Shown one piece after another: positions 12,701-23,762 of a stretch of 64,000 bases of DNA. The translations under genes and the position numbers were made by a program. How positions within the stretch are numbered: the first letter of the stretch is position 1; each line of letters begins with the position of its first letter. This DNA comes from Bombyx mori (Eukaryota; Arthropoda; Insecta; Lepidoptera; Bombycidae). Where the stretch lies: positions 2,356,001-2,420,000 of the forward strand of contig NC_085110.1 of assembly GCF_030269925.1 (NCBI RefSeq). The letters are read 5' to 3'. Under the pieces are notes generated by a model, which saw nothing but the letters and a program-made list of their open reading frames with translations, did no database searches and had not been told where the DNA came from.

Positions 12701-14164
12701 TTAGGGCGTTTGGGCCCCTAAAAAAAGTTGTCGGGTCATGATGGTTTTAACTTAATTTGATAGACAAAGAAATATCGTTTCATATTCAGAAAACGATTTT
12801 TATATTCTCACCCAGGTTTAAGAGAAATCTGTTTTTTCTGCAGCTAAAATTAGGTTGTTAATTGTTTTCTTCGAAATCAATAATCGCTCTCATCATTATT
12901 TACAGTATTAAATAAGTTAATTGTGGTTAATGTTGCTAGAAATAAGCCCTTACGTACAAGTTATTATTATTATATCCTCATAATAATAATAAAATGAAAT
13001 GAAAATCCGGAATCCGGCAACGATATTGTTGTTGTTGTTTTTAAATTCGCCAATAAGCAGGTAAAGAGCGTAGCCTATACAGCCTAGTCTGTCGTTAGTT
13101 ATATATTTTTTTTTCAATAAAAAGCTGGTGTATTTTTTTATTGCTTTTTGGGAGTTTTGACGTCAACTCGATGAATAGCACATTGAGTGAGCGTGAATTT
13201 CTGCAGACCTTTTATCATGAAAAAAACAGTCACTGCTATGTTAGCCACAGTTTTATTCCAATGCCTCAACAATCGTGAACAACGATTATTGACGTTTAAT
13301 ACACAAAACAACACCCAATTTATATATTATACACAATAAACTATTAAAAAAACATTAAAATAAAACTTCAAGTGACTTCACTGATTGAGTGATTAAAATA
13401 AAACTTCACTCGGGTTGCTGCCAAAACTCTAATCATATATAATAAGAATAGAGTAATGGTAGGCTATTGAGATTTTTACTAATGGAATCAATAATATCTA
13501 AAAATAGTAAATAATTCTTGGTTTTAAGTAATAATTATTATTACAATATATAAATATTGAATTGAACAAAAATAAACTAAAAAGTCTGTGAATTATAACC
13601 ATTAGCTATTTTTTTTTAATTGTTTTCAAGTCACAGACAACTATTTCGTTTGGCAGCTTAAAGGCTTACTATAAGGCTTTATGGGCTAAGCCCTTTGCCT
13701 ATTGGCGAATTTAAAAACTATGGCACTCAGTTTTGGGATTGTTATCAAATAAGTAATTTATTTTTTTGTAAAACAATGCCAGGTTGAAAGAAATGTTGAT
13801 TCATTAACTAAACAACGTGAAAAAATAAGGCATAGTTTTTCAAGTACAAATAGTTTTGACATAAAGTTGGCCATTGTCCTTTGCTAATTTTCTTTTTGTT
13901 TGTTCATTCTAATGTGATCCCCAACTGTCCGAACAGTCAGAGATCGCGAGGATCGGCGTGAGTCCGGGCACGCCGGGCAACGAGGGCGTGCTGGCGAACT
14001 TCTTCAACTCGCTGCTGTACAAGAAGACGGGCGGCGGGGGCGGCGGCGCGCGGGTGGACGGCGCGGGGGGGGCGGCCGCCGCGCGCTCCGACGCCGCCGC
14101 CGAGCTCGACCGCCTCACGCGCACCAAGCGGAGCCCGCTCGACCTCAACTCGTCCGACTGCTAG
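6539..14164 (+). CDS. Dlic: Cytoplasmic dynein light intermediate chain, partial gene (last 5 coding exons)
   Basis: Join of 6539-6753, 7166-7395, 8264-8375, 10462-10602 and 13937-14164; about 307 codons, the C-terminal ~60% of a family member of roughly 490-520 aa. The protein is a non-catalytic dynein subunit: its N-terminal GTPase-like fold binds the dynein heavy chain and its flexible C-terminal tail binds coiled-coil cargo adaptors. Seen here are the end of the globular domain ([36 protein letters not shown]) and the tail with the adaptor-binding helix [17 protein letters not shown], including the FF pair. All junctions are GT-AG and keep the frame. Exons carrying the P-loop are not visible upstream in the window. 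Tail exons are far richer in GC than the surrounding introns. The assignment is firm; it rests on remembered family sequences, not a search. Confidence 0.95.
7166..7395 (+). CDS. Dlic: Dynein LIC exon
   Basis: Starts with [20 protein letters not shown] and runs through [31 protein letters not shown] and VEKDAVL, among the best conserved blocks of dynein light intermediate chains. The acceptor is ACCAG at 7161-7165. The donor GTGAGT at 7396 splits an Ile codon after two bases. Confidence 0.95.
8264..8375 (+). CDS. Dlic: Dynein LIC exon
   Basis: Completes the split Ile codon and encodes [18 protein letters not shown] and [16 protein letters not shown]. The acceptor TTTCAG ends at 8263 and the donor GTGAGT begins at 8376, in phase 0. 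The sequence matches the end of the globular domain of the family. Confidence 0.95.
8836..8978 (+). repeat. SINE-A 3' fragment
   Basis: Ends CACCCATCTAAGCAATAAAA; only the distal half is present, within a dynein LIC intron. Confidence 0.75.
8979..10099. other. Dynein LIC intron sequence, no feature recognised
   Basis: AT-rich. A more GC-balanced patch at 9620-9870 has no open frame worth calling and may be an old unclassified repeat. Confidence 0.4.
10100..10296 (-). repeat. SINE-A copy fused to a Bm1-like fragment
   Basis: The minus-strand SINE-A body stops abruptly within GGCAGAA and continues directly as a Bm1-like fragment. Confidence 0.7.
10297..10385 (-). repeat. Bm1-like fragment
   Basis: CTACCACCGG...GAGAAGATCCGGCGAGAAAC on the plus strand is the inverse of the Bm1-like core. 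It ends ~75 bp before the dynein LIC exon at 10462. Confidence 0.7.
10462..10602 (+). CDS. Dlic: Dynein LIC exon (tail start, GC-rich)
   Basis: 47 codons with [14 protein letters not shown], the counterpart of the AED-rich segment that starts the C-terminal tail in animal orthologs, followed by an Ala/Pro/Arg-rich stretch. The acceptor CTACAG ends at 10461 and the donor GTGCGC starts at 10603. The exon is strikingly GC-rich beside AT-rich introns. A mariner begins 30 bp downstream in the following intron. Confidence 0.93.
10633..11755 (-). mobile_element. Mariner transposon with broken transposase
   Basis: Inverted termini of 23 bp (10633-10655 and 11733-11755, 3 mismatches, outer 12 bp GTCAGGTCATAA identical) flanked by TA on both sides (10631-10632, 11756-11757). 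The transposase reads on the minus strand in pieces: 11618-11121 (165 aa from [10 protein letters not shown], with paired HTH-type N-terminal domain and ILFSDEKFF carrying the first catalytic Asp), then a shifted frame 11116-10853 ([10 protein letters not shown]) and a further frame around 10971-10750 with [11 protein letters not shown], the last-Asp block. The middle Asp block HDNAPAH-type is degraded. It sits in a dynein LIC intron, opposite to the gene. Non-autonomous now. Confidence 0.9.
11121..11618 (-). pseudogene. Mariner transposase, N-terminal part
   Basis: 165 codons open from ATG: a helix-turn-helix region ([20 protein letters not shown]), GRPRSVRTP, and ILFSDEKFF with the first Asp of the DDD catalytic triad. 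The frame then breaks at about 11120. The continuing transposase reads in other frames to about 10750. Confidence 0.85.
11857..12307 (-). mobile_element. Helitron-like element, family H1
   Basis: Inverse orientation of the 849-1294 copy: the palindromic 3' end GTCGAAATTTGAC-type lies at the left, and GCTTCACGTACCTATTAATA, the 5' end, at the right. It lies 100 bp beyond the mariner in the same intron. Confidence 0.55.
12357..12484 (+). repeat. Retroposon tail, family C
   Basis: GTAGGCAGCGGCTTGGCTCT ... CGTCTGCCTACAAGGGCAAT followed by an A run. Shared with copies at 33738, 34053, 43370 and 49900. Probably the 3' end of a LINE; no coding part is seen. Confidence 0.7.
12485..13936. other. Dynein LIC intron sequence, no feature recognised
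   Basis: AT-rich with short runs such as (GTT)n near 13027. No open frame or repeat family assigned. Confidence 0.4.
13937..14164 (+). CDS. Dlic: Dynein LIC last coding exon (adaptor-binding helix, stop)
   Basis: 75 codons and a TAG stop at 14162-14164. It holds [17 protein letters not shown], the conserved amphipathic helix that binds BICD, Hook and Spindly-type adaptors in animals, then a Gly/Ala-rich linker and [17 protein letters not shown]. The acceptor GAACAG ends at 13936; the nearby alternative AG at 13940 would break the frame. The exon continues 21 bases past the stop to a donor. Confidence 0.95.
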   Translation, partial: SEIARIGVSPGTPGNEGVLANFFNSLLYKKTGGGGGGARVDGAGGAAAARSDAAAELDRLTRTKRSPLDLNSSDC

Positions 14165-15800
14165 GCGAGCGCCGCACGCTGCTAGGTGAGACCTCCTCGC
14201 CTCCACTCACACACACACAGACTCCAGGTTGGCGCGTTTTGATTTGAAGGGTGGGGTAGCCGTTGTAACTATACTGAAACCTTAGAAATTATATCGCAAG
14301 GTGGGTGATGCATTTACGTTTTAGATGTCTATGGGCTACAGTAACCACTTAACACCAGATGGGCTGTGAGTTCGTCCACCCATCTAAGCAATAAAAAAAA
14401 TATTTATTAAGGTTAAACTTCTAATGCAACTTCCAACAAGGTTGCGTTAAATGTTTAACGCTACCTTACTGGAAAGAGATAGAGCGAGAGTGAATGCGCG
14501 GCACTCGAACGCATGCGCGTAGTATATCTGGACAGCGCGAGTGTTAGCAACGAGTAGCGCCCAATATTTTAATGAAGTATTTAAAATATATATCTACATT
14601 TATTTTTCTATCTATAAATTAAAATATATATAATATAAATGTTGAAGATGTCGCATCTCTTATACACGGCATTCCCTATTACAAGAGCAATCAGATTTAA
14701 GAATGAAAAATGAAGAAAACCCTAACAGCTACTACACATTGAAAAATAAGTTTCACTACATTCACGTGCACCAAGTTGCACGCGCACCGTTTCTTTTTTT
14801 TTCTCCTTTATTTTTATCCAGTTTTTCAGATTATTATATGTTCAATTTTACCTACCATAAATACCTATTTAACATATTTTTCCAACAAAATTTTCCAGGT
14901 ACATAAGTGAACTTTTGGACGCCCACAGAAGCGTCCCCACCGCCGGGAGCGAAGCTTGCGCACGCGCCGCGTCCCCCGCCCGCCGCGCCCCCCCGCCGGC
15001 GCCCCCGGGCGGCCGTCGAGCTCACTCGGTTTTGGTTCAGACAGAGATTAACGTTCTATCAAATTTGAAAAAATTAGTATTCGTGACGTCACGGTTGTGT
15101 AAACAAAAATGAAATTTAATTTGTAAAACTCCTTTTCAGTGGAGCTTGTTTTATTGTGTACTTTTGAAGGCAGCTCAGATACGACCGTGACCGAGTGATC
15201 TCAACGCAGCCACGGGACTTTCGATCGAATATAAACACTAATACGGTGCAAACCGATTTAGCAACCAGCAAGTGAAATTGTATTGTTTATTTATGAGATA
15301 CTAAACATATGGGAAGGCAAAGGAGTGCTTTAGAAAAAAAAAACGTTTAGGTATGACTTCCATAAAAGAAGTGATAACCCGTTATTACTATTTAAAATCT
15401 TTCACATCGGCACTTTATGCAGCATCACAAATCTCCCGTTGCCTACTGAACCCTGGCGCTCCCGACCCGATCGAAATCTTCATAATAACCAACGGATTTT
15501 ATTTTTGAAATATTTGTTTATGATATTACAAAATAAGTATTTATTTATTTACATAGAACAAGTTTGGAAACGTGCACTGTATTTTTTTTGTTTAGATAAT
15601 TATTACGTTAATTATTAATATTTTCATCTGAGATTAAGAAGTTCGTGTGTGTGATCTTCTGTGAAGACTGTTCAATTATTGGACTAGTAAGAATTGTGCA
15701 CAGCGGAGTCGCTCGGGCGCAACCATCGCCGCGAAAGTGGTCTTTGTTAACGTGACGTTCTAAATTCGCGAAAATAAAGTATTTAAGATAATCTCTACTT
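14165..15800 (+). other. Dlic: Probable spliced 3' UTR of dynein LIC
   Basis: The exon carrying the stop runs to a good donor at 14186 (GCTAG then GTGAGA), and an acceptor TTTTCCAG ends at 14898, so the terminal exon probably starts at 14899. Its first ~150 bases are GC-rich like the upstream exons. A polyadenylation signal AATAAA is at 15773-15778. The stop lies 21 nt before the junction, too close to trigger classical nonsense-mediated decay. The UTR intron holds a SINE at 14233-14401. Inferred from splice sites and composition only. Confidence 0.5.
14233..14401 (+). repeat. SINE-A 3' fragment
   Basis: GATTTGAAGGGTGGGGTAGC to CATCTAAGCAATAAAAAAAA, inside the probable 3'-UTR intron of dynein LIC. 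Confidence 0.75.
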
Positions 15801-17480
15801 CGGATTTAGTAGATACTGGATAGTATTCTTTTAGTAGGCAAATAGAAAGACATGAGTGAACGAAGGGGATATGATACAATCTGTTAATTTTGATAAAACT
15901 GGCAACACACTTTTGTTACTTATTTTTGAGATATTTATTCGTTCGTGGCTGTTATTTTTATTGTTTTAAATGTGAAATTATAGCACTTCGATTTATTTAC
16001 CAATATGGAGAAAGAAAATGAAAAAAAAAGAATAAGAATATTGTTTTATTAATAAAAATACTTTATGTGCCCATGTCACTTTCATTCAACGTGATACTTT
16101 TTTCTTCGTCACGTGCGATTTCTAAAAATAGCCTTTAAACCTGGAGATTCAAGGTCTAATATGGTTTATGGGAACATAACACCTTCATTCAATGTAAAAA
16201 GTCAAAAATCTTAAAAATGGTACTTAACCCCTCCACACACTCGTGTCTTCAATTCGTAATTACATTGTACAACGAGCAATGTACGTATTCCCAAAAGTGA
16301 AGGTGGCTGGTAGAACTGCTGATACGACACCACTAAAATTATGCTCGAAACCTATAAGTGGTTTATAGGCATTGTTCGGAACGTAACACTGTTAATAATT
16401 CAGCTGACGCCCGGAATAATTTGCATTACATTGCCAGTTAACTAATTATAAATTTGTTTATGCCTATTTTGGTGGATGAAGGTAGTTTTCAATTTTTATA
16501 CGGCTTTACTTTTTACGCTCTATGTACGTTTAAGTAACCAATCGATTGCACAGTTACATAACACAAGAAGAGGGTGCTGAGATGTTTGGGTAACCAAGAA
16601 AATCCTTAAAAAAATAATATTTATTACAGAAAAAACCAGTTTCCTTTGGTCTTTCAATATAAATGTCACGTTAATATAGACGATTTTATATATTACTTAT
16701 TGCGTTTTTATTAATATGTATATTTGCTCATGTGTGTTAATTTATTGCTTTTCTCTTGATACATCAGATTGTAATGGTGACCTTTACTGTGTATGTAATC
16801 GAAATTATCGTAAATTTTAAATGTGTTATAATAAATTTATTTATTGGAGATTATTTAAAAAAAAACACCAATCCATACTGTATACTGTGCGAGTGTTGTG
16901 AGAATGAAAAAAATGATGTTCAAACCTGGTGCAATACTGAACATTCCAAACTTGGTTTGGTGCTTATTACTCTAGTAAAAAAAAACACTGAATTACATTT
17001 GAAGTTTCATTTAATATTCTTGCCCTTTTAGCTCTCTCGAAACTTAAAGGTCACTATTATTTTCTTTGCTCAGTTTATTAACCCATTAAAATATCGTATT
17101 GTCTAATAGAAATAATTTAATGTAAGGAAGAGTATTAAAGGTTAAGTGAAAATACCGGGATCATAACGTGTTAGGCGTAAAATTAAACGCTAAGGCAGGT
17201 TTCTGAACGAATTGCTGATTTTCACATATAATGCAACAATCGATTAAACAATCTCTTTTATTGTTTGCTAAACAACTTAATGATAATCCACAGTCGATAC
17301 AGCAACACACAGTAGGTAATGCGTAATCGTTTCCAGTCAAAACATGAATTATCAGAATGTGGAGAGCTTAAGTTTTCCAATTAGCCAAGGTTAGTAAGGA
17401 GACCGATTTGTAAGCTAAAAGGAAACGACCTAAATTATCAATCACTTCACGAACGAATTGTCTGCTACCCACGCCAAAGC
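15801..17480. other. No gene recognised
   Basis: AT-rich DNA downstream of dynein LIC. Further AATAAA signals (for example near 16053) could serve longer 3' UTR forms. The open frame at 16756-17031 has no family signature. Confidence 0.4.
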
Positions 17481-17689
17481 GGCTAGATTAGACCGAGACC
17501 GCGGGAGAGTCCTATTGGCATTGGGAAAATCTATCCATCACGTATCAACAGAGAGGCGAGCACGAATGACTATCGAAAAAGTATCCGTGTCGCTATCGGG
17601 AAAAAATGTATAGAATTTAAACAGCGCCCCTACCATTCGTAAAAACAATTAATTTGAGCAGCACGAATGAATTTACTCACCTTCGTTTC

Positions 17690-17862
17690 GCAATCGAATC
17701 GACACGTTCTCGAAACTCGATACTTATACTCATAATCGAGAACACGAAAATTGTTTTGACATACGGTAATGTAAATCTCGAAGGCTCGCTATCGAGTACT
17801 ACCATCTAATGTAATGATCCGTTATACATTTACATAACGAATTCGATAGATTTTCGTGCTGG
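17690..17862 (+). repeat. Repeat family F copy
   Basis: AATCTCGAAGGCTCGCTATCG, ACTACCATCTAATGTAATGA and ACGAATTCGATAGATTTTCG recur inverted at 49195-49330 with small changes. Unclassified. Confidence 0.5.
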
Positions 17863-19273
17863 ACGTACTAGGTCGAGCATCGCAACCACTACTGTCTTAT
17901 TTTTCGGGAACGTACCGTTATAGGCAGCCGGCTGTATCGTGTGCAACAAAACGAGACTGGAATCATTGCGATTTGAAACGCTTGTTAATCGCGAGCCAAG
18001 GCGTCATGAAATTTGATGAGGTTGGATCGTGTTATATGACTTACTGTATAATGGTCTTTATATAAAATATGTACTTAATAAATTAACAATGCAATTCACG
18101 TAAAAAACGATGTCTATAATAAACGGCAAAAGCATAGCTTTTTATAAGTATTTATATCAAAATAACTTGGGATTTACAAATTAATTTATTAATAATTGTT
18201 AGCCTAACTATAATTGTTAGTATATCATATTTGATGCGTGATTCTTGCAGACTCGCCTTAGAACTAACTCGGGGTTATTATCAAATCGAAATGAATTTTC
18301 AAAGTGTCAACATACCGAGTATTTTGTTTTGCTCATTTTAAAATATTAGTAGTGATAATACTTCTGAAAAACAGTTTCTAAATTAATAGTTGTTTGTTTA
18401 ATTGAAATTTTAATTAAGGTTGGTTTTATGAATTGTTTATCTAGACGACATGATGTCGTATTGGTAACACAGCTGAAGTTTAATTGTGAAACTTTCGAAG
18501 GACATAAATTCGTGATTTCTTTATCATTATGAAAGTCTGTCGAGAAGGAAAACGCTTATATTAATCGTAAAATTGTAAAACAATAAAAAAAAGAAATTTT
18601 GATACGAAACGTTTGTACGACTGACGAGAGGCATGGCGCGACTTAGCTGATAGGCTTTGTCTATTTTTCTATAGAGGATCAAGTTAAGTGGCTAAATATA
18701 CTGATATAAAATTCTGGGCTTTGAAAATAGCAAAATCCTAAGCTGATATCGGACTACAGGATTATAAAATACCTTTGTTCCAAGGGGCTCATATTTGTCT
18801 ATCGCTTATGCTTTAAATAATAATAAAATATAACAAAAACGCCCACAGAAAAATAACCTTACCTTGAACGGTAAATAACAGCTTAAAAACAAACTTGAAT
18901 CGCCAAGCTTTCCCAATTTATTGCGGAGCTATGCTAGTGGAATGGGATGATTCATAAGCTATTTGGATTTTTTATAATTATTTTTGAAAAACCGATGCAA
19001 AACTAGTGATAAATTAAATTGCACATTTTTTAATTGAATAATTAATATTTTAAGTTCGTTCTTTATTAATGTCAAAACTGTATGATTAGATTTCTTAAGA
19101 CTATTAAGATTAGTGAAGTTACAAGATAAGCGTTACAGTGTAATGGACATTAATGCGTGGATAATGTCATCGTCATGATGACATTGCAGGTTACAAAAGC
19201 GCTAGTATGAAACTGACGTCAAACTTTTCAAACATACATATTAAAAAAATAGTTTTACGGTAAAATATTTCAA
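17863..19273. other. No gene recognised
   Basis: AT-rich. No supported open frame; the only frame of note (17856-18065) overlaps repeat-like DNA. Confidence 0.4.
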
Positions 19274-19540
19274 TTAACCAGTTAACTGTGCTTGACGAGA
19301 ATACTCGTCATGGAGAAGCTCCATGGCTTTGTGTCTATATCTATTTTTAAATCTATACAAACTATATAAATTTAATAATATTCATCATGCGTAAAGCGTA
19401 GTGTGACCATTGGCTATAAAATTTTTATTTTTTTAATGAAAAAAAGAAACAAATTTTCAAATTAAAAGATGTTTAAAATAGTTTCAAGCCAGGCTAGAAT
19501 AAACAGAAATATGGCACACGGAGCGACGTGAACTAGTTAA
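19274..19540. mobile_element. Possible piggyBac-like miniature element with paired hairpins
   Basis: TTAA at 19274-19277 and 19537-19540 bound a 259-bp segment whose ends (CCAGTTAAC and the inverse of GTGAACTAG) match at 7 of 9. Near the left end are two consecutive perfect hairpins, TGACGAG/CTCGTCA (19293-19310) and CATGGAG/CTCCATG (19309-19325). TTAA sites suggest piggyBac, but the terminal match is short. Confidence 0.3.
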
Positions 19541-20868
19541 TACGAATCACAAAATTGTTAAAACAACAAATTGTACCGTAAAACTATTAATATTAATGAA
19601 ATGCTGTTCAACATTGCTCTTTTAGGAATATGTTCTTTAAAATATAGTTCTGGTTTCACGTTTTTTTGTTTTCTACTATTTTTTACTAGTCAAAGTAACG
19701 TTTTTTTTTATTTGTTTTTCTTTTTTTTCTGTGATAAGATTTTTAGAACAAAGCGACCAATATTGAATTCTTTGTTAGCCACATAGCGTCCTCTGTTAGG
19801 CATTCGAATTTTCACTGTATGATTTGTGTTTTTTTTTTAAATGACATATTATTGATTGTCACTGTCAGAAAACATGGGCAATAATGGGCATGTCTCGATT
19901 TATTTTCTCTAGGCACTTAATTAGTGCTTTAATCTCCGAAATATTAAAGAATGTTAAATATTTGAAATTCCAACTATACATAGAGTACCATAAATCGAAA
20001 ACAAAAAAGACAGTTGTTGCTGCGATTAAAACTAGTTCAATTTCTTTTCTCTATTCAAATAGATTCCGCTCCTCATTCTGTAATATGAGCATTTAAAAGA
20101 CGGTGCCAATGCCAATGTACCCTTTCTTCAGCCGTCATTCTTACACACGCTGTTGAAATAAAACGTACGAGGTAGATGCAGATATCAAAGCACGTGATGT
20201 ATAGAGATGACGTAATGAATATCGTTGTTTTTTTAAACGCTAATACGGTTTTTCTACCGAATTTGTTAAGGCTTAGTGATTTTATTATTATATTATAATA
20301 ATTAGATTCTCAAACGAAGGTTTTTTTACGCTTCGCCGTAGATTAAATTCCAATATATAACATAATCAATTTAGTTGAAAATAATATTTAAATAAATCTT
20401 TTATAATTTAAGTGAAGTAATAAATAAAGTAATACGTTCAATGAACGATTATAGTTGTAATAACGTTTAATAACGAACGGTATTGTTTGTAATAAAATGA
20501 TTACATTAAAAAAAACAGTTTGCATCAATAATGTATTTGGTGACATCCTTGTTATATTTTCATTCTGAATAATCTAGGAATGTAATTTACTAAAAGCTGC
20601 AGAATCGGTTAGAGTAAAATTTGGATAAAATAGTTCACAATATGACATGATTTTAGCCTAAAAAGTTCAGATTCAGGCAAAGCGTAGGTTGCACGTCCGC
20701 GCTGGGCTGCACTTTATATGTCAATTTTAATGCTGCATGCCGGAAACTTCTCGACAAGCACAGAAGCATTAAACGCCCGAGTTTAAGATACGCCAAACCG
20801 TCCGTAAACTATCAGATTTAAAAAAAAAATCATATCTATAAGATCTTTTGTTTTGTCGGGCCTTCAGT
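19541..20868. other. No gene recognised
   Basis: AT-rich. The frames at 19571-19786 and 19884-20096 look random, with poly-Phe from T runs. Confidence 0.4.
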
Positions 20869-21044
20869 ATGGTAGTTTTCCAATTACAGCACAAGAGCGC
20901 ATTATGAAAACTACCATTAACATGGTAGTTTCCAATTACAGAGCATAATGCGGCTCAGTGACGCACAATGCCGAATTATGCTGAAGCTTAGTTGAGCATT
21001 ATGCCGCATAATGCGCTCTTGTGCTGTAATTGGAAAACTACCAT
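20869..21044. mobile_element. Foldback miniature element with perfect 38-bp inverted ends
   Basis: 20869-20906 and 21007-21044 are exact inverse copies (38 of 38), starting ATGGTAGTTTTCC. Between them is a second, partly inverted copy of the same words (ACTACCATTAACATGGTAGT; CATAATGCGG), so the whole 176 bp folds on itself. The terminal AT may be part of the target site. Confidence 0.85.
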
Positions 21045-21647
21045 TATCGATTAATTGACACTTAATATAATCTGTACTGGTAAAGGCCTAGCAAAATTCA
21101 GAATAGACCATTAAATGTTTCGGTTTCAAGGGCGTCACAATTGGTATCAGGTACGTCTTAAGGTGGGTGGCACATTCACACAAAGATGTTCGTGAAAATG
21201 CGATATCAACCATGAAAGTAATTTTAAGTTCTGTAGTCCCTATTCTGCAGCTGAATCGCAATCTGTTTTCACTTATCTCTGTAATTTATTTTACAGGCAG
21301 CATGAAGTGGTTATTGTAACTTGTTTTTTTTTAATCCCGGGAATCGCTTTTATAATAATATGTGAAACGGCGATACTGTACAGAAATTAATTTTTAAAAT
21401 AAACTAGCGCAGAAACTGTTCTGAACGCGGAGGTGTTTTATTGCATGTCGCACGTATTTTTAATACGAATACAAAATTCTTTCAACAGACAAAAGAAACC
21501 CACCAATCGGGGCGTTTCAAAAGAAAGAAAGTTTTCGGCAAATAATTACTCAGTGGTAACATAGAATAGTCATGCTACGATTATTTTTGGGGATAGTCGA
21601 TAAACCAAAAGCTTCAATCAGCGTGAAATCGAAGAAACTAAGATTAA

Positions 21648-22125
21648 GGGTCCGTTCACACAGACCGGCTCGGAGAGGAGAGCAAATTTTATCACGTTGG
21701 AAACAGTTTTGATTAATTGCAGTAAAGTTTATTTTTGTCATTAAGAATGCTTAAATGCGCTGCGTATGAAACAATAAGAGGAGCCGACCGGCTCCAATTG
21801 TGCGCTCTTTCCCGCTCGCGTAGCCGATTCTGCTTTCAGTGTGCTTAGTGCGAGTTTTGTAACGTTCTCGAGAGCGAGCCAGTTTGCTCAAATTTGTATG
21901 CAATTGGAACAGCGCCCCTAGCGTCAAACGTACCCGGTGTTATTTTGTGAGTGCGAGTTCATATTAACGTTGTGATCTCGTAACCGAATAATTTTACCGA
22001 AATGAGTACCACGAATGACATTTGTGCGAGTGCGTGTTACGAATTAGTGGATTTTATCGTTTCGATCGAGTATTTCTTTAGCAGTTCTATTTTTCCAACT
22101 AGAGAGGCAAAAGTATTATGCCATA
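21648..22125 (+). repeat. Repeat family G copy
   Basis: Begins AGGGTCCGTTCACACAGACC GGCTCGG and contains several TTAGTGCGAGTTT / GAGTGCGAGTT words and TTTTACCGAAATGAG. A diverged inverse copy lies at 25080-25726. Probably a non-autonomous DNA transposon; the right end is unresolved. Confidence 0.5.
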
Positions 22126-22389
22126 GAGCCTAATCTTTTTTTATGAAAATTGTTAATATGGAGTGAAATGGATTTGATTAATTTGAAACATTAATCAATT
22201 GGCATGGAATGAAATGAAATGAGATCAGATAATATGGGATAAAATATAATCTCAATTGCTGATTATTTACTGAGATTTTTTTCAGTGGACTTTTCGAAGA
22301 CTTCGAGAAGCTACGTCCAGCGGTTTTGTTTAATTTTTTTAAATTTTTGCACTTTCACAGATACTAAACAGTTAATAAACCAATGTTAT

Positions 22390-22827
22390 TTTTTTATTGC
22401 ATAGATGGGTGGACGAGCTCCCGACCCACCTAATCTTAAGTGGTTACCGGAGCCCATAGACATCTACAACGCAAATGCCGCCTCCCACCTTGAGATATTA
22501 GTTCTAAGGTCTCAGTATAGTTACAATGGTTGTCCCACCCTTCAAACCGAAACGCATTACTGCTTCACGGCAAAAATAGGCAGGGTGGTGATACCTACCC
22601 GTGCGGACTCACAAGACGTCCTACCACCAGTAATTACGCAAATTAATTTTGCGGGTTTGATTTTTATTACATGATGCTATTCCTTTACAGTGAAAGTCAA
22701 TCGTAAACATTTGATAAGTACGTATTTCATTACAAAAATTGATACCCGCCGGCGGGATTAGAACACCGGTGCATCGCAAGATACGAATACACCGGACGCC
22801 TTAACCTTTAGGCCAGGACGATCTCAA
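22390..22827 (-). repeat. SINE-A, nearly full length
   Basis: On the minus strand: a tRNA-like head (GGCCTAAAGGTTAAGGCGTC; box B-like GTGTTCTAATCC), a variable middle, the conserved body, then an A tail (T run at 22390). About 440 bp, the best copy for defining the family. Confidence 0.8.
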
Positions 22828-23327
22828 AATTACACTTATACACGAAGAAATATTAAATACGCATTAACTAAGAAACATTAAATAGACAAAATAAAACAAT
22901 TTACACAATTTAGCTCCTCGCGGTCCCTCCAAAATGTCTTTTCATCTTTTTTTCTTAGTTGTTCAATTGTAAATGAATAAATCAAAATCAAATCGAGTTT
23001 ACGTTCTATACGGTGAAAAATGAAGAATTGTGAGTTGAGATATGTTACTGGATTCGCAGGACGTTTATTCACCGAGAGCAGCAATAATATTATTTCTCGT
23101 ATATTGGTAGCACGTGATGTTTTGGCATTAGACCGTCTAAATAAATTCAACGCATTTTAACAGCATTTTAATGGGAACCAACTACTTTGAAAATTATTCG
23201 GGTAATGTCACGTGTTCAATACTATTTTGTACCTTTAGAATTAAAGTGGCTCAACTCAAAATTCTTATTTTCTGGTAAACTTCAATATTGTAATATTTTA
23301 TGTAATGTTTATTATTATCTACTAATG
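22828..23327. other. No gene recognised
   Basis: AT-rich. The minus-strand frame 23150-22878 has no recognisable motif. Confidence 0.4.
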
Positions 23328-23762
23328 GTAGTCTAGTGGTCGAAATTAGACCATAATTTATTTAAATTTTAAGTTTGAACATTATTATAGTTCTATTGTC
23401 ACCTTTCTATTATCATCATTTCTATAATAATCATTGCTCTATGTCGCCAAGGCTACATTATAGAAAAATAATATTAAAGACAAAAAATATCAATCTATTC
23501 TCAATTTGACCACAGATTGATAAATCAATAAACAAAAAAAGTATAATAGCATGTGTGTTTGTGTGTCAAATACATGGTAATGTATGTAAGGTTATTTTTT
23601 TATTTAGGTTATTTTTTTATTGTTTATGCACAATTAAAAAAAAATATTAGCAATCTGCACTACTTCTCTATATTCTCTATAAGTGTGGAAAATTTCATAA
23701 TTCTCCGTCCGCGCAATTTTCGTAAAAAGGGATACAACATTTTGGCTTCACGTATTACTTAA
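23328..23762 (-). mobile_element. Helitron-like element, family H1
   Basis: Same body as the other H1 copies; it ends CTTCACGTATTA on the right. The palindrome at the left end is partly lost. Confidence 0.5.
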
